This document shows, piece by piece, positions 22,720 through 33,140 of a stretch of 64,000 nt of DNA (positions are counted from its first letter, which is position 1; the number at the start of each line of letters is the position of its first letter). The notes beneath the pieces are model-generated. The model searched no databases. It saw nothing but the letters and a program-made list of their open reading frames with translations, and was not told the DNA's origin. Source of the DNA: Xiphydria camelus (Eukaryota; Arthropoda; Insecta; Hymenoptera; Xiphydriidae); NCBI GenBank assembly GCA_963678675.1, contig OY783195.1:15728143-15792142 (forward strand), given 5' to 3'. The position numbers were made by a program, and so were the translations under genes.

Positions 22720-23280
22720 AGAGGATAGAGGTCGTTCCACCAGGTATGTACTTTTGATATGCCTATCCACAAGCCTTTCCAAGGTTTTCAACACAAAGGA
22801 AGTTAGACTTATGAGTCTGAAGTCCCTCGGCCTAATGTAGCCGTTTTTTCCGGGTTTGGGAATGAAGGCGATCCTTGCTTCTCCCCAAACCCTTGGGACT
22901 GATCCCAGAGCGACACTAGCTCTGAGCAGTTTGGTTAGTGGTCCAATTATGACATCTAAACCCCTTTGAGAAGCATCAAGGGATAAATGCCATCTGGTCC
23001 TGGTGACTTCAGTGGTTTGAATGTGCTAACAACCCATTCAACCGCCTGAGGGTATACAATTTTGGCAGCAAGAGTCCACTTTTGGGCTTTATGCCCATCC
23101 CTGTCCTCTCGCTTTCGTTCTTCCGTTTTCTCAAAACCCGGAAAATGTTCTTCTAGTAGGAGCTCCAGACTTTCCTCCGTGCTCCAGGTGTATTCGCCGT
23201 TTGATTTGATTAAACAACCCACCCTGGCGTTGGTTTTCCCTCCCAGTACTTTAACTAGTCTGGAGGCCTCAGCATATTTC
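22720..23280 (-). pseudogene. LINE ORF2, linker and start of reverse transcriptase
   Basis: KYAEASRLVKVLGGKTNARV and FKPLKSPGPDGIYPLMLLKG mark the linker and the first reverse-transcriptase blocks; a frameshift follows and the frame resumes with VPRVWGEARIAFIPKPGKN and RDFRLISLTSFVLKTLERLV. The YADD/FADD catalytic block is absent. The N-terminal join to the endonuclease is interrupted by the TTAA element. Confidence 0.75.
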
Positions 23281-26066
23281 TTAAGGGGGTAGTCTGCTTT
23301 AGGACGCCTAAAATAAGCGTTTTTTCGGCGATTTTTCGGGAAGAGCAGGAAAGGTATATCAGGAATCAAATTTTTATAGCATATTGTACTACATTTCAGC
23401 TTTAATGTCAAATTTTTTTTATTGAAAAATATCCTCAAATCTCTTAGATAATGCCATTTTGCCGGAGCGCCTGCTGTTGGATATTTGTTGGCTGCGCCGG
23501 TGATGGTGGTCGTATGCAGCGTCTGAAACAATCCGGACAAAAAAAATTTTAATTTTTATAAGTTTCTTTTCTGTGTGAACCTAAAAAATCCCAAGAAAGT
23601 TGTCAAATTATAAGTTTTTTCGAAGTTTGAAAGCAAAATATACATTTAAAAGAAAAAAAATTTACTTCAAGTTGCAAAAAAAAGTAGTTTAAATAATAAT
23701 TTTGTCGAACTTTTTAGGTTCACACAGAAGGTAATTTAATAACGAAGCTAGATCACTTTGAATTTTTATGATCGGACGAATAGTTTTTTTGCTATCACCG
23801 GCGCAGCTAACAAGAAATCGAAAAAACGAAAACTCGAGAAAACGCGCTTTAAAGTTTTCGGTCCGAAAAAATACTAGTTTTTGGGTACTTACAGCAACTA
23901 GATGTTAATCTGCTATTCCAGGTCCATAGATTATCCCTTCCTCTTCCTCATAAAACTCATTTTGAGCCAGGGTTTCCAATCTTCTGGCTGTACGAGCCTC
24001 CTTGCTCGAAAAGGACGCGCGCCGGTTTTCACGCAATACGCGCTCAGCGTCGAGGGAGTCCGCAAAATTTTTACACTGCTGCCCAATTTTAATGCCTAAT
24101 AGCTGCATCGTTGAAAGTATAGCAGAGTAGCCCTCGTTGAACATGCCAGCTGCCAAATATGATCCAATTTTAACTATTTTCTCTCCTGAATTGAGATGCT
24201 TGGGACATAGGCGCCAGATAATCGAATTGAAGGATTCGTTAGAATTTTGAGTGTGGCTGCCTAAGCACCGCGTCATTAAATCATCATTAGATAATTCCTG
24301 GTAAATCGGCCGAATGTGCTTTTCCACGTTCTCGTTAATTAGCCTCTTCGGATGTTTATATAATTCAAGGCAATTAGTCGCTTCGGCCTTCCGCCACTCA
24401 CACCAGCTGTCAGCTCCTACTAGGCAATTTTCGTGTCGAGGATTTGCATCCGTGGAGCAATAATGATCTAGGGTTGACATTATGGCTTTCTTCATTCCTT
24501 CCACTGAATTAATATTTCGGCGAATTGCTAAGCCGTAATATATTGTTAATTTCTTGATGAGACCCTCCGTAAGCCGCTTCTTTCCTCCGAGTTTCTCGGC
24601 TTTTCTCTTATTTCGGAGCCGAGTTCCCATGCGCTTTTGCACATGTCCGACGCACTCATTTTTCGTCACTGTACACTCGTCCCCGTACGGGTTGCTGTTT
24701 AAAATACCAGTAAATGTTTTCGAGTCACCATCGCCTATATAATTCGTGTAAAAAACTCCGAATTTCTCGACGGATCTGCAAAACATTTCCATTATGGAAT
24801 CGACCTCCATCTTTCCTGCCGAACCTACGTGATTTGAGCAGCACGATTGTTTGTGATTCTCATACCACTCCGCAAAATCGTCTTCGTCCATAGTATTTTT
24901 ATGGAGAGCACAGGCATGACAATATGCACTTTTCACAACGAGATCGATTACTTTTCCACTATAGTACCCGATCAGCGTTGTAACACCGTACAAGGAAGTA
25001 AAGCCACGTTTTTTCCACGTGCCGTCGCCTGATACCTTGAAATGATTCGCTGGCCTTTCGTTTTCAATGTTTTTTTCTCGTTCTTCACTCACGGCTTTTT
25101 TACACGTGTTATCGAACATAGTTTTCGACGCTTCGTATAAATGTGAAACGATATTCTGGTATGACGTTTTTGCTAAGCCCGAAGAAATGTCCATAAGGCC
25201 GCAAAATAAATTTATTCCTTCTCGACCGATACCAAACAGCCTCATAACAAGAACAATTCGTCGATTAATTTCGTAACCCGTATTTATAAACGGTCCGGAC
25301 TGTATTTCGCGTCTACCACACTTGCACTGCACAATGATCTTGAATCCGAGGCCTCGATGTCCGCTTTCGGAAAAATTTATTTTCTGTTTGCAAGATCCGC
25401 AAATTGCAATTTCAGAAATTGCAAAAAATACTGAAATAAATTCTATAATCCGGTAGCAGTGCGCAGAATGGAGAATCACACCGTCGCTGCTTGCTGTTGC
25501 CAATTTCTGCCCACTGCGGCTCGAACCGAGGCTCGAATCCAGCTCTTCATTATCCGACGAGATACTCATATACTGATTGCCGTGGAATTTACGTTTTCGT
25601 GTTTCCGAAGCACGATGTCTTTTCGAACGTTCTCCTTTTGGATACGAAGCCATGTTGCACTTGATCTGTACTCGACAAAGTCAAAAGTATAACTGAATGC
25701 TGATGCTACAAGTAACACCGTAGATGCCGATGCCGAGAGCTGTAGAATACCGTTATATTCTCCCCACTACTACTATACACACCTTTTGAAACTCCAAATA
25801 TTGTTTCAAAGGACCATTGGACATTTTCAGGTATACAAAGTTGAATAAAACAATAGAATATATCGAGGGGCAAAGCGCGCGCGCGTTCGAGTCTACCCGA
25901 GCGGCCGTACATGCTCGACGCTCGGTGACTAAAACTGCCGTAGCTTCAAAAATATTTTAAATTGACCTCTAAAATTTTCAGGACATATTCTTGAATAGTT
26001 TTGGAATCGATTTAGGCAAAAAAAAAACCGATTTTTTGAAGCCTGTAAAGCAGACTACCCCCTTAA
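23281..26066 (-). mobile_element. Kolobok-like DNA transposon, TTAA-flanked
   Basis: TTAA at 23281-23284 and 26063-26066 flank 2778 bp with perfect 17-bp ends GGGGGTAGTCTGCTTTA. The LINE frame provides the empty site: SSI before and KKYAEA after join on one TTAA. It contains one large intact gene. TTAA target, GGG ends and the transposase type fit the Kolobok superfamily; the name rests on that combination. Confidence 0.75.
23905..25653 (-). CDS. Kolobok/Mutator-like transposase, intact
   Basis: 582 codons without interruption. A basic, serine-rich N-terminus (KGERSKRHRASETRKRK) precedes a CxxC zinc pair (CGSCKQK, then CKCG). The catalytic region carries DGTWKKRG with GVTTLIGYYSGKVIDL, a Cys-rich CHAC segment, HVGSAGKMEVD, YIGDGDSKTF, and TQNSNESFNSIIW; candidate catalytic residues are Asp of DGTW, Asp of GDGDSK and Glu of NESFN. 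This is the arthropod-wide family annotated as Mutator-like transposase domain. Intact gene plus intact ends make this the best candidate for a recently active element here. Start chosen at the first ATG. Confidence 0.8.
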   Translation of the reverse strand: MASYPKGERSKRHRASETRKRKFHGNQYMSISSDNEELDSSLGSSRSGQKLATASSDGVILHSAHCYRIIEFISVFFAISEIAICGSCKQKINFSESGHRGLGFKIIVQCKCGRREIQSGPFINTGYEINRRIVLVMRLFGIGREGINLFCGLMDISSGLAKTSYQNIVSHLYEASKTMFDNTCKKAVSEEREKNIENERPANHFKVSGDGTWKKRGFTSLYGVTTLIGYYSGKVIDLVVKSAYCHACALHKNTMDEDDFAEWYENHKQSCCSNHVGSAGKMEVDSIMEMFCRSVEKFGVFYTNYIGDGDSKTFTGILNSNPYGDECTVTKNECVGHVQKRMGTRLRNKRKAEKLGGKKRLTEGLIKKLTIYYGLAIRRNINSVEGMKKAIMSTLDHYCSTDANPRHENCLVGADSWCEWRKAEATNCLELYKHPKRLINENVEKHIRPIYQELSNDDLMTRCLGSHTQNSNESFNSIIWRLCPKHLNSGEKIVKIGSYLAAGMFNEGYSAILSTMQLLGIKIGQQCKNFADSLDAERVLRENRRASFSSKEARTARRLETLAQNEFYEEEEGIIYGPGIAD

Positions 26067-27152
26067 TACTACTGCTGAAGTCTCTCCAGCCTATTTTCTT
26101 AGCATATGCTAGTTCTCTGTTATATTTCCTCTGAAGGGATCTTCTCTCCTCCAGAGCTTTTCTTTTATTGGACAGGTCTCTGGCATTCCGGACCTTGTTC
26201 CAAGCTTTCCTCAGCAGGCTTCTTATTGCAGCCAGCTTATTATTCCACCAATTGACCTTCCTGGTTCCCTTGGGGATATTTACAGTGCTACTCGCTTCGT
26301 ATGACAGTCTCAGCGCCTCTGGGAAGCGCTCGGCCGTCACCTCGAGCTGTTTCTTATTACAGAGCCGGACAGGTACATCCCGGATCCTTTGTTTGAGTTC
26401 CTCCACGTACCCATCCCAGTCTGTCTTTTTCGGGTTCCTTTTAGTTCCCTCCCGATACCCTCTCACCGTGGAGAGTATTTGGCTGTGGTCAGATCCTGAA
26501 GGTCCTTTAGACACCCTCCAGTCTCCAACCCAATCCAGTCGTCCCACGGTGCATACGGTGATATCTAACACTTCATGTCTTCTACGGTCCATGAAGGTAG
26601 GTTCCTTTCCCCTGTTCAGTATCAACAGATCTGAAGCCAGGATGTATTCGTACAGGGTTTCTCCCCTGGCATTGGTGTCAGTGCTCCCCCATCTCACATG
26701 GTGTGAGTTCGCATCGCACCCCACCAGGAGTTCACCCTTCCTTTTCCTCACCTCCTCTACAAGGTGTTTAAATTCCCTTGTAGGTGGGGGTTCCCTTGAA
26801 TCATATGGCAGATAAGCTGACCCTATGATAAGCTCTTGTTTACCTACACTCCTGTCTGCTAGGATCACCCTAGCCACCGCCAGGTCTCCGCAGCTCAGTT
26901 GTGGAATGAAACAGCCTGTACTCCCTTTACAACAATGCAGGTTCTGATCTTTTGCTCAGAGTTCGCGTAAAGTAATCTCCCGCTTCCCCCGAGCACCTTT
27001 ATAGCACCATCTATTAACCAAGGTTCCTGTATTAGTGCTATGCCTGTGTGCATCTTAGCTAGTTCCTTGACCAATATGGCCGAGGCGCTCTTGCTATGAT
27101 GCAAGTTAATCTGCACAAAATTGAGCGACAAATGAACCATATCAGGGTTCAC
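26067..27152 (-). pseudogene. LINE ORF2 endonuclease domain
   Basis: Begins LNFVQINLHHSKSASAILVK and LIQEPWLIDG, the start of an APE-type endonuclease; after a one-base deletion near 26893 continues with LLVGCDANSHHVRWGS, RGETLYEYI and EVLDITVC, and GPSGSDHSQI, containing the usual catalytic Asp, Asn and His. It runs into the linker (KVNWWNNKLAAIRSLLRKAW) and is cut by the Kolobok insertion at SSSIK. Confidence 0.8.
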
Positions 27153-27735
27153 TTGCCTGCCTCAGTTGCCTCTTTATTCCCACCGCGGTTCTTCTCAAGC
27201 AACTTTACAGTCGCTCTTTGAGTCCCACAGTGAGGTTTGAAGTTGCAGGCTTCTAGGCACCGCAACGCTTTGTCGTCGAAAAGTGCAGAAAAGTGGGTGC
27301 TAGTAGCTCCCTTACTTTCACTGCCCTTGTCAATCGTCCAGTCCTCCTTGGCCAATCCTGTATTCTGTTTCACCAGAAATAGTATAGCCTCCGAGGGTGT
27401 CAGTTCCTCATCCTCGACGTGGACCACTACCCTGTGGCGCTTTGGAAGCTCCTCAGTCGAGACCACGTCGAGAACGAGATTGCCTATTTTGTTTTCTGGG
27501 AATAGGCGTTTCAACCACATCCCAGTTTGTTCGTCGGTGCAGCCTACCGCCGCTGCACCGTCTCTTTCCCAAATCCCTTCGAAGATGGGCGTCTTTGTAC
27601 CGTCGGGTATTGACAGGATCTGGACTTTAATAAGTCTCTTGATCGCTGTCAATTCGTCCGTCGTCAATCGTCTCTCAGGGTACCCTTCCGGTATAAGGGC
27701 CCACCTGATCATTTTTGTCGTCTTTTGCGCATACA
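27149..27735 (-). pseudogene. LINE ORF1 C-terminal part (DUF4780-like)
   Basis: WALIPEGYPERRLTTDELTA, FEGIWERDGAAAVGCTDEQT and DDKALRCLEACNFKPHCGTQ resemble the ORF1 C-terminal domain annotated as DUF4780 in insect LINEs. It overlaps the start of ORF2 by a few bases, a usual LINE arrangement. The N-terminal part is replaced by the palindrome at 27736-27889. Confidence 0.6.
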
Positions 27736-27889
27736 GACTGTCCCCCGCTATACACGCCAGCGTGGCGGGTTGCATATCGGTTGACGCCTCCGATCGGCTG
27801 CAGGGGCCATGCGCCTGTGTCTGGTGTCAGGCGGATAACCGATATGCAACCCGCCACGCTGGCGTGTATAGCGGGGGACAGTCTGTATG
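27736..27889. repeat. Inverted repeat inside LINE ORF1
   Basis: Two 49-bp arms (ACAGACTGTCCCCCGCTATA and onward) are perfect complements around a 55-bp centre. They join the ORF1 start (MTPEHDTPSSSTTQTEKK, 27956 on the minus strand) to its C-terminal part, in place of several hundred codons normally present. Confidence 0.8.
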
Positions 27890-28600
27890 TTTCCGTCCGA
27901 GTCTTTTTCTCAGTCTGTGTCGTACTGGAGCTGGGTGTATCGTGTTCAGGAGTCATTCACTTGATCCCCTTCCCACTTCCATCTCCTGTCCTATCTGTAC
28001 CTGTCCCAGGGGTTGTTGGGACTTGTTCATTCCCTACTCCCCCTTATAACTGTCTTTTCAGTCGTCGCCTCGCAGCCCCACTAAGTTTCTGCTTAGCGAT
28101 TTTCTGTCCACCGTCAGTGTGTTCATCACCCTTCTGGTTCGTTCGTTTCCGCCCCAGAAGGTCGACCCGTACTTATGTTAATGTTTGTAAATTGGTCCAT
28201 TTTTCGTCCCACGAGTATCAGACAAATGCGGTCTCACCTGGGGAGAGGTCCGTTCACCCAGGGCTTGGCTACTTACTACCCAGAGGGCTCTCGGTATCTG
28301 GGAGGCACCGTTTGGGAACGCATCTTACCCTCTGCGACATACAACATCTCAGCACGGTAGCTCACACCTTATGTTTGGGGGGAGCTTTTTGTCCACGACG
28401 AGAGCCTTCACGCCCCCGTTGGTGGGTTTATACACCATTGGAAGCGCTTATCTCTCTCATTAACCGATCCTTTCGCGCCACTAAGGCGTTAATCAGCTTG
28501 GCCATTCCACTTATCCGCCACCTAGGGACGCGCCCGGCAGGGGAAGATCAACCCCCCCCCTCACACCCGTCAATTGGTCTTTGTAAGTGAGGTGCACGGG
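27890..28600 (-). other. LINE 5' leader and ORF1 start
   Basis: GC-rich leader of the LINE, 28600 to 27957, then an ATG with about 22 codons of ORF1. Open frames on the plus strand across this segment run antisense to the LINE and are not called. Confidence 0.55.
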
Positions 28601-28612
28601 TATTATATGTAA

Positions 28613-28802
28613 GTAGAGGTACTTAAAATTTTTATAAGTACTCTGCTGTTTTTCATCTATGGTGTTGGTAACTTTCTTTAAATTTACGTTATCTTAATGT
28701 AAATTTTTGGAAATATGCCATTAATAAAATGTATACAATATACAGTACAATACAGTTACAGCAATGTGCAAATATAGCTATATACCTGTACCTATAACTT
28801 AC
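28613..28802. other. Unassigned AT-rich spacer
   Basis: Between the LINE target duplication and the THAP exon, probably intron of the THAP gene if that gene is real. Nothing recognised. Confidence 0.3.
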
Positions 28803-29009
28803 ATTAAAACGGTCCTCACAACAATATAGCAAGGTCTTTAGAGAAAGTGGCGGGTTCTTTTTCTTATCCCTCTTCATTGCCGTACACAACTTCTTCCGAA
28901 TATCCTGATTTTTTGGAACAGAAAAGAATATCTTTTCCGGTGTTGTCATAGATGTGTTTGTACATCTCGGCACTATACAATATTTATAAGTCAGCTCTTT
29001 CTCCGACAT
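28803..29009 (-). CDS. THAP-domain first exon
   Basis: MSEKELTYKYCIVPRCTNTS, then PEKIFFSVPK and a basic stretch, ending YCCEDRFN before a good donor (AATGTAAGT). This is the THAP zinc finger (C2CH) of DNA-binding proteins and P-type transposases. The last ligand, normally His in CEDHF, is Arg here, so zinc binding may be lost. No further exon was found before the LINE, which lies downstream; the gene may have been interrupted or be a remnant. Confidence 0.6.
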
Positions 29010-29357
29010 TCTAATATCAAATGCCAAACAAAAATAGTCACAAAAAATAAACAAACTTCCACTTCACTTGTCTACATACTCTTCTGATACGTAAGGAGCA
29101 TATTGAGAAACAGACTAGAAGACGCGCAGGCGGGCTGTTACCATGCATAGTGACGTCACGATACCAGTGCCGTCCACAACGCGGCCCTCTGAAATACGTC
29201 ACTGGGGAGGCGTGGCCATGCTACTTTTAAAGTAATGTTTTTGAGGTACAAGTTTTTTTATTAAGTTTTTACTATTGGTGCTGTGTTTTGAATCACTTTA
29301 ACTATTATATCTGCTGTGCTTCATGCATATTAAAATATTACGCATATTCCTGATTGA
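29010..29357. other. Upstream region of the THAP exon
   Basis: Includes a perfect CRE-like TGACGTCA at 29151-29158 and a GC-richer patch, consistent with a minus-strand promoter. No repeat or gene otherwise. Confidence 0.3.
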
Positions 29358-29530
29358 GGAGCAACGTGCACGTCGAGTGGCTTGGTGTAAACAGATGCCT
29401 AAAGACTTTAAATCAGGAAGATCTCCTAATGTAAATTTTCGATAGTAACAGGTGACGAGTCATGGTTGTACTATTATGACGTCCCAACTAAATCACAAAG
29501 CAAGATCTGGGTTACCCTGACAGCTGCGGA
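29358..29530 (+). pseudogene. mariner transposase fragment with first catalytic Asp
   Basis: EEQRARRVAWCKQMPKDFKS and, after a break, VTGDESWLYYYDVPTKSQSK and IWVTL. The VTGDESW block with its first catalytic Asp is diagnostic of mariner DD34D enzymes. Both sides are lost. Confidence 0.75.
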
Positions 29531-30164
29531 TGCCAATTTTGCTTGGAAATAAGTAGCTACACAATGGAAATGATAGCATAATGTTATATTTTGTTGTGAC
29601 TAGAATAAAATTAAGTAACTACGCCAAATAATATCTACAAATAAACAAACCATAAATGGACAAAAAATGACAAGCAAACTGCAAAAAATATTGAGTTTCC
29701 AGTTGTCTAAATAACTAATTGCAATCAGTTTTGTCGTTTTGTTGCCTGCAAAAATACTGAAAAGATGATGGTAAGTTATCAAAAAATGTGCTTTGTAATT
29801 TCTCACTTCGTTGTATTTTTCAATTTTTTTCAACTTGTATTGTTTTTTCAGTATATTAATCAGAATAACATAATTTAGTTAAGCCTATTGTTAGAGAATA
29901 TGTTAATTTTGTAAATGCTGTTTTACTAAAAGGTGATTATTGTTTAAAACGCCTAGAACGGATGAGGTCTTCGATTCTTTTCCGGCAAAAGGCATCTTAT
30001 CTTCCAAATTTGATGAATCAGTGTCTCTGGGTTGTACGGCCGATACCTTTTCAGTCAAAATCTTCGACTCAGTAGATGATGTACTCCCACCATCGACGGC
30101 TTCAGAATCCTTCAACATCAGAAGCGTGGATAAAGTATTTTGTAAATACAAATTTTACCTTAAG
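29531..30164. other. Unassigned, one small frame
   Basis: AT-rich, with a minus-strand frame of 82 codons at 29903-30151 (starts MYLQNTLSTLLMLKDSEAVD) that has balanced composition but no recognisable domain. Could be an exon; no splice support on both sides. Confidence 0.25.
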
Positions 30165-30453
30165 TATACTGTATGGTCGAGTGCAAAGTATCCAAAGGGA
30201 TTCGTAATTTTATATATAACAACATCAGTTGGTTGCCGTAGTACTTTTTCGACATTGAAGCTGCGCAATAACACTGCGACATTCAGAGTAAGCGCAATTT
30301 TTCACATATGTAACACATGTTATCAAATGCTCTATACATGCTGTTTGTGTAAAAAAATTGCACATGCGCAGTTTCAATCTCGAAAAAGTACTACGGTAAT
30401 CAATATAAAACTACGATTCCCTTTGTATTCTTTGCACTCGAACATACTGTATA
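30165..30453. mobile_element. Palindromic MITE with TA-rich ends
   Basis: 289 bp. Left TATACTGTATGGTCGAGTGC mirrors the right end, which gives TATACAGTATGTTCGAGTGC when reversed and complemented; the arms continue for about 45 bp with CAAAGGGA. Consistent with a Tc1/mariner-type MITE. Confidence 0.75.
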
Positions 30454-31045
30454 GCATAATATATATACGAGTATATATGAGGCATTCCACGTCAACTTTT
30501 AGTAGTAGAAACTTTTGGGTCTCCGATTTAGTTGTGTTAATTTTTTTCCAAGTATCTTTAATCAATATAAAAACTGGCCAGAATTTTTAGAACGATTCCA
30601 TAAGTCGTTCAGCTGTTAATAATTAATTCATTTTTATATTTCTTATTTTTTTCTTTTCATCGCGATTTACGGCTTAAATTAACAAAATATGAAAAAAATG
30701 ACCCATATGAAAAATTTGTATTTTTTTTGTGGCGATTGCGAATAAAAATTAAATTTTTTATATTGTGTTTTTTATTGAAAATTGAAATTAAAAAATGTAT
30801 CTCAAAATCGACATTTTTAATTTTCATGATTTTTTTACCCTAAATTTCTACATCTTTTACGGTAATTTTGAGAGCACTTAGAAAGTGGGGCCTCTCATAG
30901 AAATTTTTTAATGAATTTTTTAGTGATTTGAAATGTCAGAATAGTTGAGACCGAATACTAATGCAATACACTACCATAAATATAGATACTAATGCATCAG
31001 ACATTTTTAGATACTTAAAAGGCCCATATTTATAGGATTACTTTT

Positions 31046-31137
31046 TTAACCCTTAACTGGTATACTGGGGTCACTCCTAACCCCAAGCGCATTAAATCGT
31101 TACGTTTAAAAAAAAGTGCATACCAGTTAAGGGTTAA
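31046..31137. mobile_element. 84-bp piggyBac-like MITE
   Basis: TTAA at 31046-31049 and 31134-31137. Ends CCCTTAACTGGTAT and ATACCAGTTAAGGG are perfect complements, and the first 13 bases equal the left end of the element at 627-1530. Confidence 0.8.
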
Positions 31138-31509
31138 TAATTCGATCTGTCATATTAATAACAAATTTTGTACAATTTTATAAAATCATATATTGGAATT
31201 ACATTTTAGCAGGGCTAAAAAATCCATTCTAAGCTAACAAAAATAGTCTATTCTAACATTTCAAATCACTAAAAAATTCATTAAAAAATTTCTATGGGAG
31301 GCCCCACTTTCTCAAGTGTTCTCAAAATTACCGTAAGATGTAGAAATTTAGTGTAAAAAAATCATGAAAATTAAAAATGTCGGTTTTGAGATACAAATTT
31401 TTTTGCTTCCACTTAAAAAAAACGAAATGTAAAAAAATAATTTTTTTTCGAAATCTTCACAAAAAAAACATTTTTTTCATATCGGTCATTTTTTTCATAT
31501 TTTGTTAAT

Positions 31510-32030
31510 TTAAGGTTTCTCGAGCGGTACAGGGGCTTTTTCCCTGCTAAAAGTTAGAAGTACAGTAACACTAAAGTATATTCTTCGTGCGATGTGGCAA
31601 CAATGTTTGATGTACAGTAGTATGTGTGTATCTGTGAGTTCAAAAATGGAGCCCAAAACATCTGGTCATGCATCTGTACGTCATGCAACGTTGCCACATT
31701 GACTTATCAAAGGTTAAATTTATAAAGAACAATTAATAAAAAAAATAACGGGCTTCTTAATGAACGTGAAAATTGGTATAGATGATTTTAGTTCATTAAA
31801 CTTGCTGTTCAAAACATTTCAGAATTTGTTCACTATTTTTCTCAGAAATATCGCGGTTTGTTGGTTATAACCCATAAGAACACATGTTATTTTGTTATTC
31901 AAAAATCTTTGCAACGAGCTTCTTAAAAGACTTGAAAATTTAACTGAATTTTTTTTTACTTCAATCTACCGAATGCAATCATTTTCAAGCATTTCTCACT
32001 ATTTTTGGTATAACGCTCGAGAAACCTTAA
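31510..32030. mobile_element. 513-bp TTAA element, empty site known
   Basis: TTAA at 31510-31513 and 32027-32030, perfect ends GGTTTCTCGAGCG. The other arm of the foldback element (near 30660-30690) carries the uninterrupted site with a single TTAA, proving the duplication. No coding sequence. Confidence 0.8.
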
Positions 32031-32224
32031 GCCGTAAATCGCGATGAAAAGAAAAAAATGAGAAATATAAAAATTAATAACACAACTGAAAGACTTATAG
32101 AATCGTTTTGAAAATTTAGGCCAGTTTTTATATTGATTAAAGATACATGAAAGAAAATCAACAACTAAATCGGAGACCCAAAAGTTTCTACTACTAAAAG
32201 TTGACATGGAATGACCCATATATA

Positions 32225-32946
32225 CGAGGCGCGTCCGCAAAATAAGATCTCCAATTTTTGTTTTACATAGAAAACACGTTTATTAGTAATGAATGTTACA
32301 TTGGTAGAAAGGCTGAACTTTCAGCTATTTTTCGACGTAATCACCGTTGCGATCGATACACTTTTGCATGCGCTGTGGCATTTTTCGTATACCCTTGTCA
32401 TAGAATTCTCCCGCCACGTTGGGCAGGTAGCGCTCGACCTCGTTCTTCAACTCGTCGTCGGTCTGGAAATGTGTTCCACCCAGGTGTGACTTTAACTCAA
32501 GAAACAGATGAATATCACTAAAGAGCACGACGTCGTGCCATTCAAAATTGAAGGAGGGGAATGCTGACGAAGGGAGTGTGTTTTTGTCACGACAACGCTC
32601 GTCCCCCATGCTGCCCATGCAACAGCCGATCTCCTGGACCAATTCGGATGGGACATCCTTACCCATCTCCTTCCACAGCCCAGACTTAGCACCTAGTGAT
32701 TTTCATGTGTTTCCTGAGTTGAAGTCACACCTGGGTGGAACGCATTTCCAGACCGACGATGAGTTGAAAAACGAGGTCGAGCGCTACCTGGCTAACGTGG
32801 CGTGAGAGTTCGTGTATCGATCGCAATGGTAATTACGTCGAAAAATAGCTGAAAGTCCAGCCTTTCCACCAATGTAACATTCATTGCCAATAAACGTGTT
32901 TTCTATGTGAAAAAAATTGGAAACCTTATTTTGCGGACACGCCTCA
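32225..32946. mobile_element. Head-to-head mariner derivative
   Basis: TA at 32223-32224 and 32947-32948; ends GAGGCGNGTCCGCAAAATAA match over more than 50 bp. Both halves encode the same mariner C-terminus, once per strand: the plus strand reads SPDLAPSDFHVFPELKSHLG with FQTDDELKNEVERYL, the minus strand LKSHLGGTHFQTDDELKNEV. The SPDLAPSDFH block holds the last catalytic Asp. The element is thus two 3' ends joined at the centre; it lacks the rest of the transposase. Confidence 0.8.
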
Positions 32947-32948
32947 TA

Positions 32949-33140
32949 TTATGGGATATTAAACGAACAAAAGTCTAAAAATCAAATTATACATATAAGT
33001 ACAATAATTCTGCAGAGTTACAAATCAATCCTATTAGAGTAATAATTAGGACCCTGAAGTTGTATTAATCTGCATTTCGGAAAGTTTGTCAATTAATTCC
33101 GGATAAACTATCGAAGCTACGAGAATGAGCAATACCTTTT
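32949..33140. repeat. Fragment of the satellite found at 50620-51050
   Basis: AATTCCGGATAAACTATCGA and CTACGAGAATGAGCA correspond to the satellite unit near 50990 (ATTCCGGACAAACTAACGAA). Confidence 0.5.

Larger units (their letters stand above)
22101..28612 (-). mobile_element. R1/I-group LINE with 12-bp target duplication
   Basis: Minus-strand retrotransposon between identical TATTATATGTAA copies at 22101-22112 and 28601-28612. The 3' end has a (TTA)n tail (22113-22130 on the plus strand as TAA units); the 5' end at 28600 begins CCCGTGCACC. Contents from 5' to 3': 5' leader, ORF1 remnant, endonuclease, a Kolobok insertion, start of the reverse transcriptase, then the C-terminal zinc-knuckle region. 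Without the insertion it is about 3.7 kb; the catalytic core of the reverse transcriptase is missing. Confidence 0.8.
30479..32218. mobile_element. Foldback element with nested TTAA insertions
   Basis: Outer arms 30479-30690 and 32030-32218 and inner arms about 30775-31000 and 31240-31480 are inverted copies; outer ends share TTTTAGTAGTAGAAACTTTT and GGGTCTCCGATTTAG. Two TTAA-flanked elements (31050-31133 in the centre, 31514-32026 in the right arm) account for the asymmetry. No protein is encoded. Confidence 0.75.

Noticed and set aside
26168..26815. 215-codon plus-strand frame
   Set aside because: Antisense shadow of the LINE endonuclease domain.
27237..28590. Long plus-strand open frames (up to 291 codons)
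   Set aside because: They are antisense to the LINE ORF1 and leader; their translation has no family signature.
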